This document shows positions 9,232 to 17,332 of a DNA stretch of 64,000 bases, piece by piece. How positions within the stretch are numbered: the first letter of the stretch is position 1; every line of letters begins with the position of its first letter. The notes under the pieces were generated by a model, which made no database searches, was not told the DNA's origin, and worked only from the letters and a program-made list of their open reading frames with translations. The position numbers were made by a program, and so were the translations under genes. Origin of the DNA: Dyella flava (GTDB lineage: Bacteria; Pseudomonadota; Gammaproteobacteria; Xanthomonadales; Rhodanobacteraceae); the NCBI RefSeq assembly GCF_016904955.1, contig NZ_JADIKE010000018.1, positions 1-64,000 of the forward strand, written 5' to 3'.

Positions 9232-9444
9232 CTCAAAGCCCTTCCCAGATCATGTTCCGTTAATGGCCGGGTAGCCCTTGAATCGGCCGCTATTATCCAT
9301 GTTTGGCGGGGTGTGGGCTAAATAGGGGCGTTATGTGCATGCCCCTCTCCCGGCATCGGGTACTGTTGCCATAGGGGCGTCGACCTGCTGAAGTCGCAAC
9401 CCAGGGCGGGGGCTTTCGATCTTCCTCAGACAATGGAGATGGAA

Positions 9445-9948
9445 ATGAATAGGAATGTCTTATTGGCGAGCTTTTTCTTTGCCTTTGCCGCATCCAATGC
9501 GGGAGCTGCGACACCTGCGACTTCCAGCTCGGAGGATTCAACGAGTCGCGAGTCCTTGTTTAGCACCATCTCAAATTTGGATGCTCAATTCTTTGGTGCC
9601 TTCAATAATTGCGGCTCACCCGATCAGCTAAAAAAGCATGCAAGTTATTTGAATCCAAACGTTGAGTTTTACCACGACAAAGGTGGTGTCACCTGGACGA
9701 GAAAAGACTATATCGAGAAAACTCGCGAGAATGTGTGTGGCAATTTTCGGCGCGCGCTTACGGCGGGAAGCTTGCAGGTTTTTCCTATCGAAGGCTATGG
9801 AGCCATCGAAGAGGGGCACCATACGTTCTGCGAGATTAAATCGGGCAAATGCTTCGGTGAGGGCAAATTCTTGATTGTTTGGCACCATTCTTCCGAGGGG
9901 TGGGAAATAACCCGGATCTTTAGTTATGGGCACAAGGCAATCGATTGA
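9445..9948 (+). CDS. Secreted NTF2-like (DUF4440-type) protein
   Basis: About 167 residues. MNRNVLLASFFFAFAASNAGAA is a signal peptide. The mature part (LDAQFFGAFNNC, HASYLNPNVEFYHDKGG, TRKDYIEKTREN, KFLIVWHHSSEGWEITRIFSYGH) has the pattern of a SnoaL/DUF4440 cone fold, seen in secreted proteins of unknown role and in some immunity proteins. Four cysteines in the mature part could form disulfides. Three ATGs are in frame; 9445 was chosen because GGAG lies 6 nt upstream. Codon use is clearly less GC-rich than in neighbouring core genes, so recent acquisition is possible. A strong terminator follows. Confidence 0.75.
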   Translation: MNRNVLLASFFFAFAASNAGAATPATSSSEDSTSRESLFSTISNLDAQFFGAFNNCGSPDQLKKHASYLNPNVEFYHDKGGVTWTRKDYIEKTRENVCGNFRRALTAGSLQVFPIEGYGAIEEGHHTFCEIKSGKCFGEGKFLIVWHHSSEGWEITRIFSYGHKAID

Positions 9949-9961
9949 GACTGTCTGCGTG

Positions 9962-10013
9962 AAAATGGACCGGATGTAGTTAAGGGCGTTTAACTACATC
10001 CGGTCCATTTTTT
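9962..10013 (+). terminator. Strong Rho-independent terminator
   Basis: A 22-bp stem without mismatches (9962-9983 with 9989-10010; arm core GGACCGGATGTAGTTAA) closes a 5-nt loop GGGCG and is followed by a T run. It lies 14 bp after the stop of the NTF2-like gene. The A run on the other side would also allow termination of minus-strand transcripts. Confidence 0.9.
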
Positions 10014-10022
10014 GATCTTTAA

Positions 10023-10040
10023 GTGTGTTGCATCGACCGG
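10023..10040. repeat. 18-bp direct repeat, left copy
   Basis: GTGTGTTGCATCGACCGG occurs here and, identically and in the same orientation, at 12528-12545. The right copy is also one arm of an inverted repeat. The two copies bracket about 2.5 kb holding four orphan small genes. Confidence 0.8.
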
Positions 10041-10183
10041 CCGAATCCGCAACCCGAAGCGCACCTCGCAATGACCAGAACAAAAGCCGAATCGGACCCG
10101 CTTCCTGTCGCTTGTATATAGCGAACAGGTTCGGGTAGTTTGGTGCCGTCGTCTGAAGAGCGAAGGCGATACAGGGGAATGGG

Positions 10184-10480
10184 ATGGAACCGAAGAAGCG
10201 CATGAAGGCGTCGCTACCACCGCATGATCTTGCGGTGCGCCCGGTCGGGGTTTTGACCTTTGTCCTAGGTTTGATCAGCCTGTTCTCCAAGCTCAGACCG
10301 GCCGCCATCGGCATCACGCCATGGCTGGGCGCCGCCTGGCTGGCCTGGGCCATCCCAGGGCTCGGCATTTTTTCTTATCGGCAATGGAGCGCGATTGATC
10401 GCGGATACGCCGCGCGTCAAACACGGCGCCGGATACATCGCGCGTCGCTGGATTTGCAGGCAACTTGGCCAGTTTGCTGA
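10184..10480 (+). CDS. Possible small membrane protein, 98 aa
   Basis: The frame encodes two hydrophobic segments (GVLTFVLGLISLF and PWLGAAWLAWAIPGLGIF) with basic flanks, and the ATG at 10184 follows GGGGAATGGG. I do not recognise a family. Antisense frames cover the same DNA (10314-10622 and 9994-10368), and the C-terminal third (ARQTRRRIHRAS) looks like poor coding, so this may be a broken or false gene. Confidence 0.35.
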   Translation: MEPKKRMKASLPPHDLAVRPVGVLTFVLGLISLFSKLRPAAIGITPWLGAAWLAWAIPGLGIFSYRQWSAIDRGYAARQTRRRIHRASLDLQATWPVC

Positions 10481-10555
10481 GGCGGGTATATCTCGAAAGC
10501 ACTGAAGACATTGATGCCGCAGGTTGTTTCATCTGATCAACAGGGGTGATTTGTG

Positions 10556-11290
10556 ATGAAAAGTATGAAATGCCTGATCGTGGTGGGTTTAGTGGCCCTG
10601 GCTGGGTGTTCCGCAACCCCAACGAGGCCTAGTAACGCTCCAAGCATCATCTACGACAAGAGCGAGGCGGTGGTGCAGAAGGCAGCTGTTGATGCGTTGC
10701 TGGCGAATGGCTTCGAAATCGAGAAGTCCGATACGGATTACGTGGGCGGCTCGCGGCCGCACAAAGTAGGGCTGGTCGTGGGTTCGGGTGGTGAGTCAGC
10801 CGGTGTCTGGCTGTCTCCGATGGGAAGTAGCAAGACGGCCGTCGAAGTCAGTACGGCAAAATCCCTGCTTGGTATCGTCGGCCAAAAGAACTGGGATACC
10901 GAGATCATTGCCGAGATGGATAAGAGCGTAGGCCCCCATGAAAACGGCACCCAGGCCCCCGCGACGACAGTGGTTGTTCCCGACACACCCGAGGCCACAC
11001 CCAAGCCCGTGCCTGCAGCCGATGTTGCCTCATCCGCAAGGCCGCAACCGCCGGTCGAAACGGCTGCGGTAGCTACACCGCCAGCTACAGCCTCCTCGCC
11101 AGCTCCCCTCGCCAACACGGCGGTCACGGCACAAGCCCAAAACGTTGCCAATCAATTGGGATGCGGGGCGATTCAAGCGCAGGGTGATTCGACCTTTGTC
11201 GCGCCTTGCGGCAGCTATAGTGTATTGATCGACTGTTATGACGACCAATGCCACGCGATGCATGCCGTGAGTGTCAAAAGCAACGATTAA
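10556..11290 (+). CDS. Lipoprotein with Pro/Ala/Thr-rich linker
   Basis: About 244 residues. The start ATG at 10556 (a GTG sits just before it at 10553) follows AGGGG. A signal peptide with lipobox LAGC at residues 15-18 anchors it in a membrane. Residues 25-110 read as a compact domain (AVVQKAAVDALLANGFEIEKSDTDY, GVWLSPMGSSKTAVEVST) like those of outer-membrane-associated lipoproteins. A low-complexity Pro/Ala/Thr-rich linker follows, then a C-terminal segment with four cysteines (GCGAIQAQG, APCGSYSVLIDCYDDQCH) that may form two disulfides. The function is unknown. Confidence 0.75.
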   Translation: MKSMKCLIVVGLVALAGCSATPTRPSNAPSIIYDKSEAVVQKAAVDALLANGFEIEKSDTDYVGGSRPHKVGLVVGSGGESAGVWLSPMGSSKTAVEVSTAKSLLGIVGQKNWDTEIIAEMDKSVGPHENGTQAPATTVVVPDTPEATPKPVPAADVASSARPQPPVETAAVATPPATASSPAPLANTAVTAQAQNVANQLGCGAIQAQGDSTFVAPCGSYSVLIDCYDDQCHAMHAVSVKSND

Positions 11291-11373
11291 TCGGTCTGCT
11301 TGGGCGCGGCCTTAGAGGACGTTCGTGTCGGAGTCTGGAGATCGATGAACCGGGAACAAGGATGCAAGGAGTC

Positions 11374-11751
11374 ATGAAAAGAGTGACGTGCGCGATTCTT
11401 CTTGCATCCATTCTGTCTGGTTGCGCGTCAACGATTGGCAACTATCGGCCGCTCAATGGGTACTATCCACCGCGGCCCGCCGATTGCCGGGTCGACATCT
11501 TCAAAAACCAACCACCAGCGAGGCCTTACATGGCCATTTCGCGGTTGAACGTCCATTTGGAAAAAACGTTTTTCGTGCCATCAGATTTCGCCTCTGCCCA
11601 TGGCGAACTCCAGCGTCAAGCGTGCCTCTCCGGCGCAGATGGTGTCATCGACATCGAAGAGACGAATTCGAGTTACCTCGAAACACGCATTTATAATTTG
11701 TCGGCGACAGGAATCCATTATCTGGATGAGGCCGCCAAAAACGAAAAGTGA
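11374..11751 (+). CDS. Small lipoprotein of unknown function
   Basis: 125 residues. The ATG at 11374 is preceded by AAGGAG; longer in-frame starts (11248) lack this. The lipobox LSGC follows a short basic signal (MKRVTCAILLASILSGC). The mature part (CRVDIFKNQPPARPYMAISRLNVHLEKT, LQRQACLSGADGVIDIEETNSSYLETRIYNLSATGIHYL) resembles small lipoproteins in which a short alpha/beta domain carries a conserved Cys near AxGADxVI, but I cannot name the family. It may be co-transcribed with the lipoprotein upstream (83-bp gap). Confidence 0.75.
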   Translation: MKRVTCAILLASILSGCASTIGNYRPLNGYYPPRPADCRVDIFKNQPPARPYMAISRLNVHLEKTFFVPSDFASAHGELQRQACLSGADGVIDIEETNSSYLETRIYNLSATGIHYLDEAAKNEK

Positions 11752-11913
11752 TGTGCTTTGTTGCGGCGGCGTAAAGGCGCACACGTTGGGGCGCGCTGGA
11801 CGACATTTTGGCGAAGACGTCCGCAACCAAAAGCGGATTGTGCGCTGTTACATCACGCATACAAAACGTTCTGTTGGCCCAAAGTACTCGACGACAATTA
11901 TCAGGGGTAAGAC

Positions 11914-12459
11914 ATGTCGACGCTCAATGGTTTCGGAACCATGTTTTATGGTTGGAAGCATCTCGCTAACCAGCCCTCGACGGCTACCAAGTGGCTAACT
12001 GCGTTCTATATCCCGATCATTCCTTTGGGACGCTATGAGCTGATTGTCCACACGAATTTTGCCCGTGAAAGTACGCAAATTCGCTCCACTCTGGTCGGGG
12101 TGGTGGCTTCTCAGCAGAATCGTTTTGAAATTCTTGGGAAAACTTCTCTCCATTGGCCCGAAATATTGATGACATATACAAAAACCTTCATCGTGCTTCC
12201 GCTCCTGATGTTTGCGCCTTTGTTGATCATGTTTCTGCTTAGTCGATTAGGATGGTGGCCGAGGTACAAAACATCGCAAGACATGCCGATATGGCTCAAC
12301 GTTGTCTTAGTGATCTTCGCCGCAGGACAACTGATCGGTGCTCTCTATTGGCCAATTTGGGCGATTCGCAAGTCACGAGGCATGCATATCGACAACAAAC
12401 CAAATTCCAAGTCAAAGAAGGCATCCGTTGATCGACGATCAGTGGAGCATCACATGTGA
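11914..12459 (+). CDS. Membrane protein with GFGT-FYG / PIIPLG motif
   Basis: 181 residues. The N-terminal stretch GFGTMFYGWKHLANQPSTATKWLTAFYIPIIPLGRYEL is a recurrent bacterial module (GTxFYG followed by TKW and a PxxPLG turn) in membrane-associated proteins of unknown role. Two strong transmembrane segments follow (KTFIVLPLLMFAPLLIMFLL and NVVLVIFAAGQLIGALYW), and the tail is basic. GGGGT lies upstream of the ATG. Codon use is less GC-rich than in the core genes. The gene ends 24 bp before a large inverted repeat that may stop transcription. Confidence 0.7.
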   Translation: MSTLNGFGTMFYGWKHLANQPSTATKWLTAFYIPIIPLGRYELIVHTNFARESTQIRSTLVGVVASQQNRFEILGKTSLHWPEILMTYTKTFIVLPLLMFAPLLIMFLLSRLGWWPRYKTSQDMPIWLNVVLVIFAAGQLIGALYWPIWAIRKSRGMHIDNKPNSKSKKASVDRRSVEHHM

Positions 12460-12482
12460 CGAATGTTCGCTTCCGACTGCAG

Positions 12483-12551
12483 CCTCAACCGGTCGACGCA
12501 ACATTCCTGCTGCATGCGTAGTGACTGGTGTGTTGCATCGACCGGTTGAGG
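12483..12551. repeat. 21-bp inverted repeat containing the right 18-bp direct repeat
   Basis: Arms 12483-12503 and 12531-12551 (CCTCAACCGGTCGA core) match at 20 of 21 positions around a 27-nt loop. The right arm holds most of the 18-bp sequence GTGTGTTGCATCGACCGG (12528-12545) that is also at 10023-10040. It could be a terminator for the gene upstream, or the scar or end of a mobile unit. Confidence 0.8.
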
Positions 12552-12719
12552 TCGCCGCTCAAACTAGACACCAAGAGCGGGCCACCAACAAACAGAAAAG
12601 CCCAGCGAGCCTGACTCGTTAAGCCCTTGAGAAGCAAACCAGGCATATGCCCTTAGTCATGCTTCCCCCAGACTGTCGCCTGCCTGACACTCGGGGAACA
12701 AACCCTAGGGGATACAAGC

Positions 12720-14723
12720 ATGCGCCTCACCCAGCTGGCTTCTGCCTTCGCCGGTGCGTTGGCTTTGTTCGGACTGTCGCTGCTGGTGGCCAACCCGGCC
12801 GCCGCACAACAGAAACCCGATCCTCAGGCGGAGTTGATCGCCAAGCGCAATGCGATCGAGAAAGAGCTTGAACAGGTTGCGATCATCGACCGCAAGGTGA
12901 TGGTGAAGATGCGCGACGGCAAGCTGATGGCGGCGGATATCTACCGTCCCAAGGGCGCGGACAAGGTGCCGATCATCTTTGTGCGCACGCCGTACAACTT
13001 TAATTTCTGGGATGTGAAACTCGGCGCGCCGCGCGATATGACGCGCGAGCTTGAGGCGGTAAAGCGTGGTTACGCCCTGGTCGAGATGCAGGAGCGCGGG
13101 CATTTCTTCTCGCAGGGTAATTACGACATTCTCGGCATGCCGCTGAGCGATGGCAGCGACGAGCTGAAGTGGATGTCTTCGCAGCCCTGGTCGAACGGCA
13201 AGGTCGGCACGACCGGCTGTTCGTCGACGGCGGAATGGCAGTTGGCGGTGGTGGCGCAGAGCGATCCTTCGCTGACTACGTTCAATGTGCAGGGTTTCGG
13301 CGCCGGTGTCGGTCACGTCGGTCCCTACTATGAGCAAGGCAACTGGTATCGCGGTGGCGCGGTGCAGATGCTGTTTATTTCCTGGATCTACGACTACGGC
13401 ATCCAGAATCAGGTGCGACCGATGTTTCCGGGCGACACTACGCAGGCGGAGCTGATCAACGCCTCGCATTTCTTCGACCTGGCGACGCAGATGCCGCCGG
13501 TCGATTGGGACAAGGCGTTCTGGCATCTGCCGGAGCAGGACATCATCAAGGCTGTCGGCGGTCCGCCGGGTATCTTCGAAACGCACATGCCGGTTGCTAC
13601 CGGCGGCGACATGATCGCCCGCGCGCCCAACGATCCGGCCTGGTACAAGGGCGGCCTCTGGCACGAGAACATGAAGATCAGCAAGCCGGGGCTGTGGTTC
13701 ATGAGCTGGTTCGACGTGTCGGTGTCGCCCAATCTGGCCGCCTATAACGAAGTTCGCCGCACGGCACCGAAGGCCATTGCTGATCAGCAATACGCGGTGA
13801 TCGCGCCGGTGTTGCATTGCGCGTATACGCGTGCGACCGAGCACACGATGATCGGCGATCTTGATGTGGGTGATGCGCGCTTCGACTACGACGATCTGGT
13901 CTACGGCTGGTTCGATCATTATCTCAAGGGTGAAGACAGCCCGATGCTGGATAAGCAGCCCAAGGTCATGTACTACGTGATGGGCGCCAATCGCTGGAAG
14001 AGCGCCGATACCTGGCCGCCGGCCGGAGCTGTCACGCAAAGTCTCTATTTCAACAGCGACGGGCAGGCCAATACGCTTTACGGTAACGGCAAGCTCGTTG
14101 CCGCAGCACCCGAGACGGACCACCCCGATCAGTTTGTCTACGATCCGGCCAACCCGGTGCCCACGTTCGGCGGTGGTGGTTGCTGCATGGGTAGCGCGGT
14201 GAAGTTCGGTTCCTACGACCAGCGTCCGCAGGAAGCCCGCAACGACATCCTGGTCTACGACTCCGAACCCTTCAAGCAAGGTATGGAGGTCAGCGGACCG
14301 ATCACGGTGACTTTGTATGTGTCCTCCAGTGCGAAGGACACCGACTTTACCTTCAAGGTCAGCGACGTGTACCCCGATGGTCGCGCCTTCAATGTCACCG
14401 AGAACATCCAGCGCATGCGCTACCGCAATGGCTACGACAAGCCGCTGGCGTGGATGTCGCCGGGGCAGGTGTACAAGGTGACCTTCCAGCCGATTGATAC
14501 CAGCTACTACTTCCGTCCTGGTCACAAGTTGCGGGTGGATATTTCAAGCAGCAACTTTCCGCGCTTTGACCGCAATCTCAATACTGGCGGCAATAACTAC
14601 GATGAGGTTGAGGGTGTGATTGCGCATAATGTGATTCATCACGATAGCCAGCATCCGTCGGAGATCACGCTTACGGTCGTGCCTAATGCTGAGGCGGTGG
14701 TTGATGGGGGAGCTCGCAAGTAG
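12720..14723 (+). CDS. Secreted CocE/NonD family alpha/beta hydrolase (X-Pro peptidase S15-like)
   Basis: 667 residues with a signal peptide ([16 protein letters not shown]). The S15/CocE domain starts with [29 protein letters not shown] and [20 protein letters not shown] follow, and the C-terminal jelly-roll domain begins near residue 490 ([34 protein letters not shown]). The usual nucleophile elbow is GxSYxG; here it is GCSSTA (166-171) with S168 as the likely nucleophile. YSCGGCC-like cysteines (GGGGCCMG) are present. Expected activity is hydrolysis of an ester or N-acyl bond in the periplasm; the substrate is unknown. GGGG lies 8 nt before the start. Confidence 0.88.
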   Translation: MRLTQLASAFAGALALFGLSLLVANPAAAQQKPDPQAELIAKRNAIEKELEQVAIIDRKVMVKMRDGKLMAADIYRPKGADKVPIIFVRTPYNFNFWDVKLGAPRDMTRELEAVKRGYALVEMQERGHFFSQGNYDILGMPLSDGSDELKWMSSQPWSNGKVGTTGCSSTAEWQLAVVAQSDPSLTTFNVQGFGAGVGHVGPYYEQGNWYRGGAVQMLFISWIYDYGIQNQVRPMFPGDTTQAELINASHFFDLATQMPPVDWDKAFWHLPEQDIIKAVGGPPGIFETHMPVATGGDMIARAPNDPAWYKGGLWHENMKISKPGLWFMSWFDVSVSPNLAAYNEVRRTAPKAIADQQYAVIAPVLHCAYTRATEHTMIGDLDVGDARFDYDDLVYGWFDHYLKGEDSPMLDKQPKVMYYVMGANRWKSADTWPPAGAVTQSLYFNSDGQANTLYGNGKLVAAAPETDHPDQFVYDPANPVPTFGGGGCCMGSAVKFGSYDQRPQEARNDILVYDSEPFKQGMEVSGPITVTLYVSSSAKDTDFTFKVSDVYPDGRAFNVTENIQRMRYRNGYDKPLAWMSPGQVYKVTFQPIDTSYYFRPGHKLRVDISSSNFPRFDRNLNTGGNNYDEVEGVIAHNVIHHDSQHPSEITLTVVPNAEAVVDGGARK

Positions 14724-14735
14724 ATGCTTTTCTTT

Positions 14736-14916
14736 CTCTCCCCTCTGGGGTACGCGGGGAGAGCACATGGATGTGCTCGGCTATGAGGAGCGAGGAGAGG
14801 ATTGAGGTGAGGGACCAACCTCGCGGTGAATCACCAAATGAAATATCAGCGAGGCTCTGAATTTCCCCGCAAGCGCAACCCCTCACCCCAACCCTCTCCC
14901 CGAAGGGGAGAGGGAG
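14736..14916. repeat. Two-hairpin CCTCTCCCC repeat, copy I (interrupted)
   Basis: The left half has CTCTCCCCTCTGGGG...GAGAGG-x-GAGGTGAGGG, and the right half CCCCTCACCCCAACCCTCTC then CCCGAAGGGGAGAGGG. The halves are inverted relatives, so each element is a pair of hairpins about 100 bp apart. In this copy the left palindrome is split by a second repeat (14751-14797). Such elements are abundant between genes in Xanthomonadales. Copy II follows at 14962. Confidence 0.85.
14751..14797. repeat. GAG-CACAT-GG-ATGTG-CTC hairpin unit
   Basis: GAGCACAT and ATGTGCTC (14761-14778) form a perfect 8-bp stem around GG, preceded by TACGCGGGGA and followed by CGGCTATGAGGAGCGAGGA. The same unit with GAGTACAT/ATGTACTC is inside the element at 41945-42289 (42052-42101): one base pair has changed on both sides, which keeps the stem. 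A more distant relative in reverse orientation is at 25306-25321. Here the unit lies inside the left palindrome of a CCTCTCCCC repeat, as if inserted. Confidence 0.8.
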
Positions 14917-14961
14917 TTGTTACGGCATGAGTGAAAGAATCACAGCGTCAAGGCTTTTCTT

Positions 14962-15117
14962 CCTCTCCCCTCCGGGGAGAGGGCCGAGGTGAGGGGTCAA
15001 TCTCGCGATGAAGTAGATACGCAGCGTGAGTGAATGAAGAAGACTTGACGCTGTTGCCATGAAGTTCGAGGCAAGCCCGGCCCCTCACCCCAACCCTCTC
15101 CCCGAAGGGGAGAGGGA
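14962..15117. repeat. Two-hairpin CCTCTCCCC repeat, copy II (uninterrupted)
   Basis: The left half is CCTCTCCCCTCCGGGGAGAG then GGCCGAGGTGAGGGG; the right half (15081-15117) is CCCCTCACCCCAACCCTCTC then CCCGAAGGGGAGAGGGAG. This is the same organisation as copy I without the inserted hairpin unit. It may serve as transcript end for the signalling operon coming from the right and for the hydrolase gene coming from the left. Confidence 0.85.
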
Positions 15118-15142
15118 GCAAAGCGGTAAGGCCTGAGGCGCG

Positions 15143-15238
15143 CTAGATCCGCAACACCGCGATAACGATCTCCACCATGATGACCATTTCCAGCAGCTCG
15201 GCGTGGTTGCCGGAAGCTTCTTCATAAAGCGCCGCATA
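15143..15238 (-). pseudogene. 3' remnant of a DUF155-family gene
   Basis: These 96 bases encode 31 residues plus stop that match the C-terminus of the intact gene at 20420-21547. I count 9 mismatches plus one 12-bp in-frame gap, about 90% identity: YAALYEEASG-NH-AELLEMV then VEIVIAVLRI, versus YAALYEEASG-KR-AELLEMA in the intact gene. The match ends exactly at the stop codon. Upstream, weaker similarity in another frame (LDYLRS versus LSIIRD) suggests a frameshift and runs up to the stop of the neighbouring GGDEF gene. The signalling cassette therefore lies between a complete gene and a copy of its 3' end. Confidence 0.88.
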
Positions 15239-15263
15239 TTGGAGCGCAGGTAATCAAGCCCTT

Positions 15264-16916
<1,653 letters not shown>

Positions 16917-16925
16917 GGCGGCATC

Positions 16926-17318
16926 TCAACTAACGTGTTTGTTCCAGATGTCACGCACCGTGTTGGATAAGGTCATCGGATCGAACGGTTTGGCAATGAC
17001 GTCAAGCGCTCCTTGCTGCCGGTAGCGTGCTATCTCGGCTGCCTGCACTTTGGCAGTCATGAACACGATCGGGGTTTCCTTCAGCGCAGGCAATTCGCGC
17101 AACGCGCTGAGCGTGGAAGGACCATCCATGCCTGGCATCATCACATCCAGCAGGATCATGTCGGGATTGAACGACTGGACGGCGTCGAGCGCGGCTTTCC
17201 CCGAGTCACACGTGCAAAGGGTGAAGCCACCAACGGTCTCGAGTGCGAGGCGGGCTACGGCTTGTATATCGGGCTCGTCCTCCACGTAGAGGATGCGCTG
17301 CAGGGATTTGACGGTCAC
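16926..17318 (-). CDS. Single-domain response regulator
   Basis: 130 residues, all one receiver domain: acidic pair in YVEDEPD, phospho-acceptor D58 in MILLDVMMPGMDG, T in FMTAK and K in IAKPFDP. It has no output domain, like CheY or DivK, so it acts as a phosphate shuttle or by protein binding. It lies between the hybrid kinase (14-bp gap) and the Hpt-REC-REC-GGDEF gene (9-bp gap) in one operon and probably belongs to the same relay. Confidence 0.93.
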   Translation of the reverse strand: MTVKSLQRILYVEDEPDIQAVARLALETVGGFTLCTCDSGKAALDAVQSFNPDMILLDVMMPGMDGPSTLSALRELPALKETPIVFMTAKVQAAEIARYRQQGALDVIAKPFDPMTLSNTVRDIWNKHVS

Positions 17319-17332
17319 GTCTTGTCTCCCCT

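Noticed and set aside
12705..14525. 606-codon open frame on the minus strand opposite the CocE hydrolase gene
   Set aside because: It is antisense to a protein with clear family motifs, is rich in Arg/His/Val typical of reversed GC-rich codons, and matches no family I know.
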